Shown here one piece after another: positions 10,360 to 18,713 of a DNA stretch of 64,000 nucleotides. The notes under the pieces are model-generated. The model saw nothing but the letters and a program-made list of their open reading frames with translations. It was not told the DNA's origin and ran no database searches. The stretch spans positions 62,001 through 126,000 of the forward strand of contig VGBW01000002.1 in assembly GCA_016870365.1 (NCBI GenBank). Direction: 5' to 3'. Every line of letters begins with the position of its first letter. Position 1 is the first letter of the stretch. The DNA comes from Actinomycetota bacterium. Its GTDB lineage: Bacteria; Actinomycetota; Actinomycetes; Nanopelagicales; Nanopelagicaceae. Made by a program: the position numbers and the translations under genes.

Positions 10360-10919
10360 TGCGCTTGATCCTGGTTGGACCACCAGGTGCCGGTAAAGGA
10401 ACTCAGGCAGTTCATCTCGCCGAGCATTACCGAATCCCACATATCTCAACTGGAGATATCTTTCGCACCAATTTACAAGATGGCACACCTTTAGGGCTCA
10501 AGGCTAGGTCCTATATGGATAGAGGTGAGCTAGTTCCTGACTCCCTCACCAATGAGATGGTCAAAGATCGCTTATCCCGAGGTGATGCTAGAGGTGGCTT
10601 CTTGCTTGATGGATTCCCCAGAAACGTTACCCAAGCTCAAGTTCTAGATGCGATGCTAGCTGAGCAAGGTGTTGCACTTGATGCTGTTCTTGAGCTCTCG
10701 CTTGATAACGAGGAGATCATAAAGCGCCTATCTATTAGAGGTCGCGATGACGATAGGGACGAGATCATCAGAAAGCGCCTTGAGGTCTATAGCCAGCAAA
10801 CCGCGCCAATTATTAGCTTTTATCGCGAATCCGGTCTATTAGAAACCATTGCGGCAACTGGTGAGATTTCTGATATTACTGCCAGCGCCATTGCTGCTTT
10901 AAGCAGGAAACGGAGTTAG
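10359..10919 (+). CDS. adk: Adenylate kinase (short-LID type)
   Basis: Adk converts ATP plus AMP to two ADP. The P-loop GPPGAGKGTQ is at residues 7-16, the AMP-binding STGDIFR near residue 31 and the DGFPRN motif near residue 82. The LID is short (RGRDDDRDE) with no zinc-finger cysteines, giving 186 residues, as in other actinobacteria. It sits in the usual secY-adk-map order, three bases before map. Confidence 0.97.
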   Translation: MRLILVGPPGAGKGTQAVHLAEHYRIPHISTGDIFRTNLQDGTPLGLKARSYMDRGELVPDSLTNEMVKDRLSRGDARGGFLLDGFPRNVTQAQVLDAMLAEQGVALDAVLELSLDNEEIIKRLSIRGRDDDRDEIIRKRLEVYSQQTAPIISFYRESGLLETIAATGEISDITASAIAALSRKRS

Positions 10920-10922
10920 ACC

Positions 10923-11735
10923 ATGGCGATCCAGATAAAAACCTTGGATCAACTAAAGATCATGCGTAGGGCAAATCTCTTAGTGCGAAGCACCTTAGAG
11001 TTAGTAAGGGCTAACATGAAAGCCGGAGTCACCACTAGCGCTCTTGATGCAATTGCTGAGGCAAATATCAAACGCGGTGGTGGAACCTCAAACTTCAAGG
11101 GCTATCACGGATTTCCCGCAGTTATCTGTGTTTCAGTCAATGATGAAATAGTTCATGGAATCCCTGGAGATCGGATGTTGACGCCGGGTGATGTGGTCTC
11201 AGTTGATTGCGGAGCAATAATTGATGGCTGGCATGGTGATGCTGCATTCACCAAGGTTGTTGATCCGATTGATAGCGCACATCCCAAGATGCTAGAAGTT
11301 TGTGAAGAATCGCTATGGCATGGAATCGCTGCAGGAGTAATGGGAGCAAAGATCTCTGATATTGGACATGCAATTGAAAAATATGTTAACTCTCAAGGCA
11401 AGTATGGAATCTTGAGAGAGTATGGCGGGCATGGAATCGGCAATTCCATGCATATGGAGCCACACATTCTTAACTTTGGTAAAGCAGGGCATGGCCCAAC
11501 AATTGAGGCTGGAATGGTCTTTGCCATTGAGCCGATGATCACTATGGGATCTGAGAAGACCAGAGTGCTTGATGATAATTGGACTGTGGTCACCATTGAT
11601 AAGTCATTTGGAGCTCACTTTGAAAACTCTTACTGCATCGCACCGGATGGCAAACCCTTTGTGCTCTCAGTCGAAGATGGTGGAGCATCAGAGCTGGCCA
11701 GATTCGGCATAGAAGTCTCGCCACTTCTTTCATAA
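10923..11735 (+). CDS. map: Methionine aminopeptidase, type I
   Basis: Map removes the initiator methionine from nascent proteins. The M24A fold is complete. Metal-ligand aspartates are in VDCGAIIDGWHGDAAFT, the catalytic-site histidine in GGHGIGNSMH, and the two glutamates in AIEPM and FENSYCI. The 270-residue length is normal. In most bacteria infA follows directly; here the next gene is an M24-like paralogue and infA lies 13 kb downstream. Confidence 0.97.
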   Translation: MAIQIKTLDQLKIMRRANLLVRSTLELVRANMKAGVTTSALDAIAEANIKRGGGTSNFKGYHGFPAVICVSVNDEIVHGIPGDRMLTPGDVVSVDCGAIIDGWHGDAAFTKVVDPIDSAHPKMLEVCEESLWHGIAAGVMGAKISDIGHAIEKYVNSQGKYGILREYGGHGIGNSMHMEPHILNFGKAGHGPTIEAGMVFAIEPMITMGSEKTRVLDDNWTVVTIDKSFGAHFENSYCIAPDGKPFVLSVEDGGASELARFGIEVSPLLS

Positions 11736-11743
11736 GTTATCCG

Positions 11744-12817
11744 ATGAATAGAGCCTTGGAGCAGCGCGAAAAGCGCGCCAGAATCAAGGCTCTACTAGAA
11801 GCCAAGGGCCTTGATGCTGTGGTCTTAAGAAAGGGCGCAAATGTGGCCTGGATTATTGGCGGCAGGGCTCACATCCCAACGACTCTAGAGCTATCTTGCC
11901 TTGACGTGATCGTTTATCGAGATCGAATTGTCGCTGTCACTAACAAGATAGAGGCTCCTAGATTGGAGGCAGAAGAACTATCAGGCGATGAAGAGTTAAT
12001 TGTAATAGATTGGTTTGAAGGCAGAGATGGACAACTACCATCTGGTCAGAAGATTGGTATTGATAGTCCTGATAGTAATCGAGTTAATCTATCAGCTGAG
12101 ATTGATGAGCTAAGAAGAGCTTTAAATTCCTTTGAAGTAGATCGCTTGGAGCAGATTGGCTCTGATGCTGCTAAGTCTTTAGGTGAATCGATGCTAAAGA
12201 TTTCGTCAAAGATGAGCGAAGTTGAGGCGGCAGGTCTGATTGCAAATAGCTTATGGTCTCGCAATCTTGAACCTGTAGTTCTGTTAGTTGCCGGCAGTGA
12301 GCGCATTGAAAGCTTCAGGCATCCCCTGCCGACAACGAGTCTGATTGGCACAATCTTTATGGGAGTGATTTGCGCTAGAAGAAAAGGCTTGATCGCCAGC
12401 GTTACTAGAATTCGCTCACTCGGTTCTATTCCGCCAGAGATGGAAAGCAACTATCAAGCTTTGCTAAATGTGGAAGCAGCTTTTCTTGATGGCACAAAGG
12501 CCGGATCTACTTTTGGCCAAGCGTTCAAATCTGGTGAGCTTGAGTATCTAAAACAAGGTTTTGCGCGGGATGAATTCAGTAAGCATCATCAAGGCGGTCC
12601 TACTGGATATCTCCCGCGAGACTTTCCCGCGCATGAAAAAAGTGCCCAAGTAATTGGCATTAATAATGCAATTGCCTGGAACCCAAGTGCCCAGGGGATA
12701 AAGGTGGAGGACACCCTGATCACCAGAGCCTCTGGTTTTGAGATCATCACTGCGGATAAGAGCTGGCCCAGTCTTGAAATCAGGGGAAGAGCGCGCCCGG
12801 ATATCGCCCGCTCTTGA
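11744..12817 (+). CDS. M24-family creatinase/prolidase-like protein lacking most metal ligands
   Basis: The N-terminal half resembles the creatinase/prolidase N-domain (RIKALLEAKGLDAVVLRKGAN) and the C-terminal half the pita-bread M24 fold. Only the histidine pair at residues 281-282 (HHQGGPTG) and the final glutamate (KVEDTLIT) of the five usual ligands remain. The aspartate motif is replaced by CARRKGLIASVTRIRSLG, and the EPG motif by WNPS. This suggests a non-peptidase or a non-metal enzyme. Similar M24 proteins occur near sugar-catabolism genes, as I recall, but their reaction is unknown to me. It begins eight bases after map and precedes the operator at 12890, so it may belong to either transcript. 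Confidence 0.7.
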   Translation: MNRALEQREKRARIKALLEAKGLDAVVLRKGANVAWIIGGRAHIPTTLELSCLDVIVYRDRIVAVTNKIEAPRLEAEELSGDEELIVIDWFEGRDGQLPSGQKIGIDSPDSNRVNLSAEIDELRRALNSFEVDRLEQIGSDAAKSLGESMLKISSKMSEVEAAGLIANSLWSRNLEPVVLLVAGSERIESFRHPLPTTSLIGTIFMGVICARRKGLIASVTRIRSLGSIPPEMESNYQALLNVEAAFLDGTKAGSTFGQAFKSGELEYLKQGFARDEFSKHHQGGPTGYLPRDFPAHEKSAQVIGINNAIAWNPSAQGIKVEDTLITRASGFEIITADKSWPSLEIRGRARPDIARS

Positions 12818-12889
12818 CCTAAACGTGATGAAAAAGAGGTGAAAGAGCGTTGACCAGGCCCCTTTTGGGGATAAGACTGAGGCGCTTGG

Positions 12890-12904
12890 AGTGGTCAGAC
12901 CACT
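12890..12904. promoter_or_regulatory. GntR/FadR-type operator palindrome
   Basis: The 15-base AGTGGTC-A-GACCACT is a perfect 7+1+7 palindrome whose core TGGTCAGACCA matches the TGGTnnnACCA pattern bound by FadR-subfamily GntR regulators such as PdhR and LldR. It lies about 30 bases upstream of the first operon gene, and a FadR-type regulator is encoded in the same operon at 18713. A TTGACC element at 12850-12855 could be the -35 box, though its -10 partner (around 12872) is weak. A small CCCC/GGGG hairpin lies between. Confidence 0.7.
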
Positions 12905-12934
12905 TGCCAAGGGCTGGAAGGGAGTCTGAATTAG

Positions 12935-14041
12935 ATGCTCCGCTACGGGATTATCGGCATGGGCGCGATGGGTCGCGAGCATGCCAAGAACTTATCTTTC
13001 ATCGAGGGCGCATCGGTTACGGCAATTAGTGATCCAGACTCCATTTCACGAGAGTTAGCGGTCAAGCAATTAGGAGATCAGGTGGAAGTATTTACTGACC
13101 ATAAGGAGCTTCTAGATTCTGGGCTAGTTGATGTCGTTATTATCGCCACCCCTAACTTCACTCACGTTGATATTTTGGAAGATGCGCTGAAGACCTCACT
13201 TCACCTCTTTATTGAAAAGCCGCTCTGCACAACCATTGCCGATTGTCTGAAAGTAATTCAATGGTCAAAGAACAGAAGTGGATTGGTCTGGATGGGCCTT
13301 GAATATCGTTATATGCCACCAGTTGCTGAGCTAATTTCTCTGGTGCATAGCGGGGCAGTAGGAGAAGTTCAACAAGTCTCCATTAGAGAGCACCGTGAGC
13401 CTTTCTATCCAAAGGTTGGAAATTGGAATCGTTTCACTTCCAAGACCGGTGGAACGCTAGTTGAGAAATGCTGCCACTACTTCGATCTTATGGATCACAT
13501 CGCTAAAGAGCGTCCAAATCGAGTCTTTGCCTCTGGGGGGCAGAGAGTTAATTTCCTTGATGAAAGTCATGATGGAGCAAAGGCGGATATGCTCGATAGC
13601 GCTTATGTCATTTTGGAATATCCCAGTGGCAAAAGAGCGATGTTGGATCTCTGTATGTTTGCTGAAAATACTGTTGATAGAGAACACATTTCGGTTACAG
13701 GAAGTGAGGGAAAGGCAGAATCATTCTTGCCATCACTAGAGCTGCGCTATGGAAAGAGAAGTGCGGTTGGAAACTTTAGGCAGTGGAGCCATGATGCTTC
13801 AAAGCCAATGGTTGAATCAAGGAAAGTCTGGGACGAGAGCATCAAATACATCGGATTTCACTATGGGGCCTCGTATCTTGAGCACCTGAAGTTCTTTGAT
13901 TCCATAAAGAGTGAGAGAGCCCCAGATGTGAGCCTAGAGGATGGCCTTAGAAGCGTTGCTTCAGGCCTTGCGGCTCAAATGAGTATCGCTCAGGCTCGCC
14001 CTGTTCTAATGAGTGAAGTACTGCCTGCGGGGTGGAATTAA
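12935..14041 (+). CDS. Gfo/Idh/MocA-family NAD(P)-dependent protein
   Basis: This is a Rossmann-fold sugar oxidoreductase of 368 residues. The dinucleotide-binding GIIGMGAMG is at residues 5-13, the EKPLCT motif near residue 95, and a substrate-site CCHYFDLMDH near residue 182. Members act on inositols and sugars. Some members of this fold (GH188) are described as NAD-dependent sulfoquinovosidases, which would fit the downstream sulfolactate genes, but I cannot show that from sequence alone. It is the first gene of the operon and ends in a TAATG overlap with the isomerase-like gene. Confidence 0.8.
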   Translation: MLRYGIIGMGAMGREHAKNLSFIEGASVTAISDPDSISRELAVKQLGDQVEVFTDHKELLDSGLVDVVIIATPNFTHVDILEDALKTSLHLFIEKPLCTTIADCLKVIQWSKNRSGLVWMGLEYRYMPPVAELISLVHSGAVGEVQQVSIREHREPFYPKVGNWNRFTSKTGGTLVEKCCHYFDLMDHIAKERPNRVFASGGQRVNFLDESHDGAKADMLDSAYVILEYPSGKRAMLDLCMFAENTVDREHISVTGSEGKAESFLPSLELRYGKRSAVGNFRQWSHDASKPMVESRKVWDESIKYIGFHYGASYLEHLKFFDSIKSERAPDVSLEDGLRSVASGLAAQMSIAQARPVLMSEVLPAGWN

Positions 14042-15450
14042 TGAGTAGCTGCACTCTAATTCCTCTGGCACGTCCAACATTTGATGTAGCGGCTGCTCAA
14101 GAATTCTTTGACTCTGCTCGTGATCTTTTAGGTGATATTGGAGCTACTGTAAATGGACCAACATCACTTGTGATGACACCAGAGGATACCGCTAGCGCTG
14201 AGGCAAATCTCAAATCTGATGAGAAGCTATACATTCTCTTCAATGCATCATTCGCTGATGCCTCTGCGGCAGTTTCGCTTCTTTCCAAAGTTTCAGGCGA
14301 AGTGCTTCTATGGTCGGTGAGGGAATTTGGTGAGGTAGGAGATCGCCTGCTTCTTAATTCCATGTGTGGATCAAATCTCGCAGCTCATGCGCTTCGAGTA
14401 AATGGAAAGAGGATTACTCATCTTCATGGAAATCCTGATGAAGCGCATGTTCGACATTCTCTCTCATCTGCCCTATCTGGAAAGATGCCAAGTGTTGGAC
14501 AACCTGAAACAGTCAAGGGCCAATTAGCAGATCTAGATAAGGTTGAGAGCGCACTTGCTAAATTAAATGGTTTGACTATTGGAGCAATTGGTGATGCTCC
14601 AGCAGGCTTTACTCCCTGCAACTATGATGCACAGGTATTAAAGAAATCATTTGGGCTAAATGTTATCAATAAATCCATTCCTGAAATCTTTGCCGATATT
14701 GCAGCGGTACCACTTGATGAGGAGAGCGCAGAATATAGAGATGCCTGTGATGCTCAACCCTCTCTTAGAAAGGTTCCTGAGAGAGAGGCGCGTATAAATG
14801 CCAGCACTAGAGTGGCACTTGGTAACTGGATTAGGGCCAATGACTTATCAGCCATTGCCATGCGCTGCTGGCCTGATTTCGCAGTTGATCTAGGAGCTTG
14901 TCCTTGCGGAGCTATGGGGAGAACTGCCACCAGTGGGACTCCAGCAGCCTGCGAGCGAGATGTTTATGGCGCAGTAACTATGCTGCTTTTGGAGGCACTG
15001 GGCTCTGGAACAAATTACTTGGTAGATACCGTGGATTTAGAAGAAGACAAGAACATTATTCGAATCTGGCATTGTGGCTCTGCTGCAACCACTTTGGCTG
15101 TTGATCCCGATAATGCAACGCAGTTCATACACTGCAATAGAAAGCTAGGTGTGGCCGGTAACTTCCCTCTTAAAACCGGTCCGGTCGTTCTGGTAAGGCT
15201 GGATACCGATATCGATCCAGCGAATCAGAGCAAACTCCGATTAGTAATGACTAGTGGTGAATCACTATCTGCTCCTAATCGGTTCCAAGGTAATACCGCT
15301 ACGGTTCGGACAAACGCACCAGCACGACAATTAGTGAATGGGTTGATCCAAAACGGATTTCCTCATCACACCGTTGTCTCTTGGCGCGACATCCGTCCCG
15401 AAGTACGAAGGATGGCGGAACGGCTCGCCATTCCGCTAACCGAGTGGTAA
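14041..15450 (+). CDS. L-fucose/L-arabinose isomerase-like protein
   Basis: The 469-residue protein resembles the fucose-isomerase superfamily, which interconverts aldoses and ketoses with a divalent metal. Family-like features are the N-terminal Rossmann-like half ending near IGAIGDAPAGFTPCNYD, the central CWPDFAVDLGACPCGAMGR, and the C-terminal HCNRKLGVAGNFPLKTGPV region. ATG 14041 shares a base with the previous stop; a GTG at 14032 is possible. In this operon it could convert a sulfo-aldose (sulfoquinovose) to the ketose used by the PfkB kinase, but that substrate is inferred. Confidence 0.72.
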   Translation: MSSCTLIPLARPTFDVAAAQEFFDSARDLLGDIGATVNGPTSLVMTPEDTASAEANLKSDEKLYILFNASFADASAAVSLLSKVSGEVLLWSVREFGEVGDRLLLNSMCGSNLAAHALRVNGKRITHLHGNPDEAHVRHSLSSALSGKMPSVGQPETVKGQLADLDKVESALAKLNGLTIGAIGDAPAGFTPCNYDAQVLKKSFGLNVINKSIPEIFADIAAVPLDEESAEYRDACDAQPSLRKVPEREARINASTRVALGNWIRANDLSAIAMRCWPDFAVDLGACPCGAMGRTATSGTPAACERDVYGAVTMLLLEALGSGTNYLVDTVDLEEDKNIIRIWHCGSAATTLAVDPDNATQFIHCNRKLGVAGNFPLKTGPVVLVRLDTDIDPANQSKLRLVMTSGESLSAPNRFQGNTATVRTNAPARQLVNGLIQNGFPHHTVVSWRDIRPEVRRMAERLAIPLTEW

Positions 15451-15486
15451 TCGAATGATTCACCACCCCTCGAATAAGGAGAAAGA

Positions 15487-16929
15487 ATGAAAGTAAGTAA
15501 GAGCGCGAAGGCGTTCAAGTTACTGGTTGCAGGTGCATTCGCACTTTCAGCCACAATCGTTCCAATCTCGGGAGCAATTGCTAACACCCCGAACCTTGGA
15601 GCGAAATGTACAGATGAAGGTATGAACACTGGCACCACATCCCGTTCGCTAATTTGCGTAAAGAATGACAGAGGCGAACTCCGCTGGGCTCGCGTTAAGT
15701 TGAGCTCGAGCGGTAAAAGTCCAGTTTCAGCGTCACGTTCGCCAGCTGGATCAATCGAGTTCCATCACTGGCGCGGTGAAGACAAGACAGTATTTGACGC
15801 CATCATCGCAAAGTTTGAGGCAGCAAATCCTGGCGTCAAAGTCACCCAGGTAATCAAGGACTCAACCTCATACCAGGCGACTGCGCTAACAACTATCCGT
15901 AGCAATCCGAAGGCAGCTGTTTTCACTACCTTCCGCGGCGGTCAGTTCAATGACTTCTTCAAGGCGAACATGGTTACTGACATCACCAACCAACGCTTTG
16001 TAACGAACAACGTCATCCAGAGCGCACTTGCTCCTGCGACAGTTGCAGGTAAGGTCTACGGAATCCCTTACCATTCACTCTTCAACAACCCGCTATATAA
16101 CGCGGATATGTTCGCGAAGAAGGGTTGGAAGGTTCCAAAGAACTGGACCCAGCTACTTGCATTCTGCAAGACTGCAAAAGCTGATGGGATCATCCCGTTT
16201 GCTTGGCCAGCTGCTACCCGTGGTAACGCAGGTCAGATCCTTAACTCGTTCTTGATGAACTCAGCTCCTGATCTAGCAACAATAGAGCAGAGAGTTATCG
16301 ATATCGAGTCGGGCAAGGCAGATCTCAACTCTGCCTGGTTTAAGGACATGGCAAACAAGTACAAGCAGATGAACGATGCTGGTTGCTTCCCAAATAACGT
16401 AACCGGCTATAACGATTCTGTAGCACCAGTTGACTTTGCAACTGGCAAGGCAGCGATCTACCCAACAGGTTCATTTGGAATCAGCTCAGTAACAAAAGCT
16501 AATCCAGATATGAAGGGCAAGATCAAGATGTTCGGCATGATCACAACCGACGATAAGCCTCTCTATGAAGGAATTACCAACAACACCTTCATTTTGAGCG
16601 TTAATCCGAAGTCAACATCGCGCGATCAACAGATTGCACGTGCCTTTATCTCCTACCTCGCTCAGGCGAGCGTTGCCCGGGAGTACGCAGTCGGAACCTC
16701 GCAGCATACTTCGATCGTCAACGTTGATTACTCGGCTAACGTCGATCTACTCAATGTCTCTGACATCATGGGTAAGAAGCTTCTTCTTGCTCCTCGCTTC
16801 TTGTTCCTCAATGTCGCCCAGGTTCGCGATCCGATGGAAGACGCATTGATCGCAATCGGCGGCGGCGCTGATGTTAATAAGACGCTTACGGATACCTCTG
16901 CCAAGATCAAACAGAATCTAGGTAAGTAA
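15487..16929 (+). CDS. Sugar ABC transporter substrate-binding protein (family 1) with N-terminal Cys-pair module
   Basis: This is an extracellular solute-binding protein of 480 residues. Residues 1-32 form a Sec signal peptide with probable cleavage after AIA. Residues about 33-70 form a small module with C41 and C57 (GAKC...LICVKN...W67), also found in the secreted protein at 62308-63006. The binding domain follows from about residue 80 (IEFHHWRGEDKTVFDAI), typical of MalE/UgpB-like proteins. No lipobox is seen. A ribosome-binding site (AAGGAGAAAGA) precedes the ATG. The gene uses more C-ending codons than its neighbours, which suggests high expression. A strong hairpin follows it. Confidence 0.9.
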   Translation: MKVSKSAKAFKLLVAGAFALSATIVPISGAIANTPNLGAKCTDEGMNTGTTSRSLICVKNDRGELRWARVKLSSSGKSPVSASRSPAGSIEFHHWRGEDKTVFDAIIAKFEAANPGVKVTQVIKDSTSYQATALTTIRSNPKAAVFTTFRGGQFNDFFKANMVTDITNQRFVTNNVIQSALAPATVAGKVYGIPYHSLFNNPLYNADMFAKKGWKVPKNWTQLLAFCKTAKADGIIPFAWPAATRGNAGQILNSFLMNSAPDLATIEQRVIDIESGKADLNSAWFKDMANKYKQMNDAGCFPNNVTGYNDSVAPVDFATGKAAIYPTGSFGISSVTKANPDMKGKIKMFGMITTDDKPLYEGITNNTFILSVNPKSTSRDQQIARAFISYLAQASVAREYAVGTSQHTSIVNVDYSANVDLLNVSDIMGKKLLLAPRFLFLNVAQVRDPMEDALIAIGGGADVNKTLTDTSAKIKQNLGK

Positions 16930-16954
16930 GCCATTAGCAGTAACACTAACCAGA

Positions 16955-16985
16955 GCGTTCTTGCCGCCGAAAGCGGCGAGAACGC
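16955..16985 (+). terminator. Strong intercistronic hairpin after binding-protein gene
   Basis: Two 13-base arms (16955-16967 and 16973-16985) pair fully, with one G-T wobble, around a five-base CGAAA loop. No T-run follows, so this is more likely an mRNA-stabilising or partial-attenuation hairpin than a full terminator. It would keep binding-protein mRNA above permease mRNA. Confidence 0.65.
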
Positions 16986-16992
16986 CACTGGC

Positions 16993-17898
16993 GTGCGCAA
17001 GTCTAAGAATATGATCCGAAGGGGAGAGTCGAAAGTTCTCCTCTTGATGGCACTTCCAGCATTTTCAATCTATGCCGTCCTCTATCTTTATCCAGCGCTC
17101 TCAAACCTTCTCTGGGCGACTCGCCGATGGGATGGTAACCCTGAGTCCGAACCAGAAACGGTTGGATTCCGTAATTTCACTTATATGTTTTCCAATGATG
17201 ATGTATTTATCCAATCGCTTGGTAACAATTTCCGATTCATGTTGCTCGTGGTCATATTCCAGACCGGCTTCTCTCTTCTTTTCGCAACCTATTTGACTAA
17301 GAACACGCGCACTACAATCTTTTTGCGAACACTTTATTTCTTTCCAACTATCCTCTCTTCGGTATCAGTTGGACTTATCTGGCTCGCACTTTACGATCCG
17401 AACTACGGATTCATCAACGCGTCATTTAAAGCGCTAGGCTTTGAATCACTTGCACTCAATTGGTTGGGCGATTCGCGCTACGCCCTTTACGCCTTAGCCG
17501 TAACGCAAGTTTGGTTCCACACCGGCCAGATGATGGTCATCTATGTTGCGGGGCTGCAGCAGATCCCACAAGAACTTTACGAAGCCGCACAAGTCGATGG
17601 CGCAAGTAGGTGGCAACAGTTCAAGCATGTTACTTGGCCAATGGTGCTACCCACCACAGCCGTAGTTGTCGCCTATACAACTATCCAAACATTCCGCGCC
17701 TTTGATCTTGTCTATACGATGACAAATGGCGGCCCGCTGAATTCAACGGAGATTATCGTAACTCTCATTTACCGGAATGCTTTCTTTGGCTATCAATATG
17801 GATATGCCGCTGCCCAAACGGTTGTTCTTGTAGTCGTCGTTCTCTCAATTACCTGGTTGCAGCGTCGCACGCTCCGCCTTGATTACGGGGTGAAGTGA
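16993..17898 (+). CDS. Sugar ABC transporter permease (MalF/UgpA-like)
   Basis: This is an inner-membrane permease of a CUT1-type importer. The 301-residue protein has about six membrane helices and the EAA loop (ELYEAAQVDGASRWQQFKHV near residue 195) that contacts the ATPase. The GTG at 16993 is the longest start; ATG 17011 (MIRRGESKVLLLM) is an alternative. No ATP-binding gene is in the operon, so a shared MsmK-type ATPase must be supplied from elsewhere. Confidence 0.9.
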   Translation: MRKSKNMIRRGESKVLLLMALPAFSIYAVLYLYPALSNLLWATRRWDGNPESEPETVGFRNFTYMFSNDDVFIQSLGNNFRFMLLVVIFQTGFSLLFATYLTKNTRTTIFLRTLYFFPTILSSVSVGLIWLALYDPNYGFINASFKALGFESLALNWLGDSRYALYALAVTQVWFHTGQMMVIYVAGLQQIPQELYEAAQVDGASRWQQFKHVTWPMVLPTTAVVVAYTTIQTFRAFDLVYTMTNGGPLNSTEIIVTLIYRNAFFGYQYGYAAAQTVVLVVVVLSITWLQRRTLRLDYGVK

Positions 17899-18713
17899 TG
17901 ATTTATAGGACGATCAAAGGCTCTTTGCTAACTGTTTTCGCTCTAGCAATCATCATCCCTTGCTCAATTGTGATCATGGGAGCATTCAAAACAGATCTCA
18001 AGATTATCTCTGAGCCGCTAGCTCTTCCCGAGAGTTGGAATGTTGATAACTTCAAGCGGTTGATCGATTCTGGTTCGGTCTATACCCCAGCGAAGAACAG
18101 CTTAATTGTTGCCTTCTTCTCAGTCTTCATCACGCTCTCCTTAGCAAGTTTGGCTGCATTTGCGATTTCACGTCTCATCACGGTGACTGGGAAAGTTCTC
18201 TTCGTCCTCTTCTCTGTGGGTCTTGCAATCCCGGGTCAGGTCAACATCATTCCTATCTATTTGCTCTTTGTTGATTTAGGACTAACAAATTCACTTACTG
18301 GACTTGTGCTTGTGAATATCGCTCTCACATTGCCGATATCTATCTTTATCATAACCGCCTTCTTTAGGGATTTGCCGAAGGAAATGTTTGAAGTTGCTGG
18401 GATAGATGGAGCAGGGCCATGGCGTATCTATCGCTCAATTGCACTTCCCCTATCTCGCCCTGCTATTGGCGCTACGGGAATCTTTCTATTTGTGATTTGT
18501 TGGAATGATCTTCTCTATCCATTAATGCTCATTACACGGGAGGATAAGAAAACTCTTCCACTTACTCTGATTGATTTCCGCGGCGAATATTTGACCGAAT
18601 ACAGCATGATCTACACCGCGATCTTGGTTGCATCTCTACCAATGGTCATTATGTATATCGCCTTCCAGCGTTCGTTTATCGCTGGACTAACCCAGGGAGC
18701 AGTAAAAGGCTGA
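17898..18713 (+). CDS. Sugar ABC transporter permease (MalG/UgpE-like)
   Basis: This is the second permease of the importer, 271 residues, with about six helices and an EAA loop (EMFEVAGIDGAGPWRIYRSI). The ATG shares a base with the stop of the first permease (TGATG); a GTG three bases upstream is also possible. Its stop shares a base with the start of the GntR-type regulator, so importer and regulator are translationally linked. Confidence 0.9.
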   Translation: MIYRTIKGSLLTVFALAIIIPCSIVIMGAFKTDLKIISEPLALPESWNVDNFKRLIDSGSVYTPAKNSLIVAFFSVFITLSLASLAAFAISRLITVTGKVLFVLFSVGLAIPGQVNIIPIYLLFVDLGLTNSLTGLVLVNIALTLPISIFIITAFFRDLPKEMFEVAGIDGAGPWRIYRSIALPLSRPAIGATGIFLFVICWNDLLYPLMLITREDKKTLPLTLIDFRGEYLTEYSMIYTAILVASLPMVIMYIAFQRSFIAGLTQGAVKG

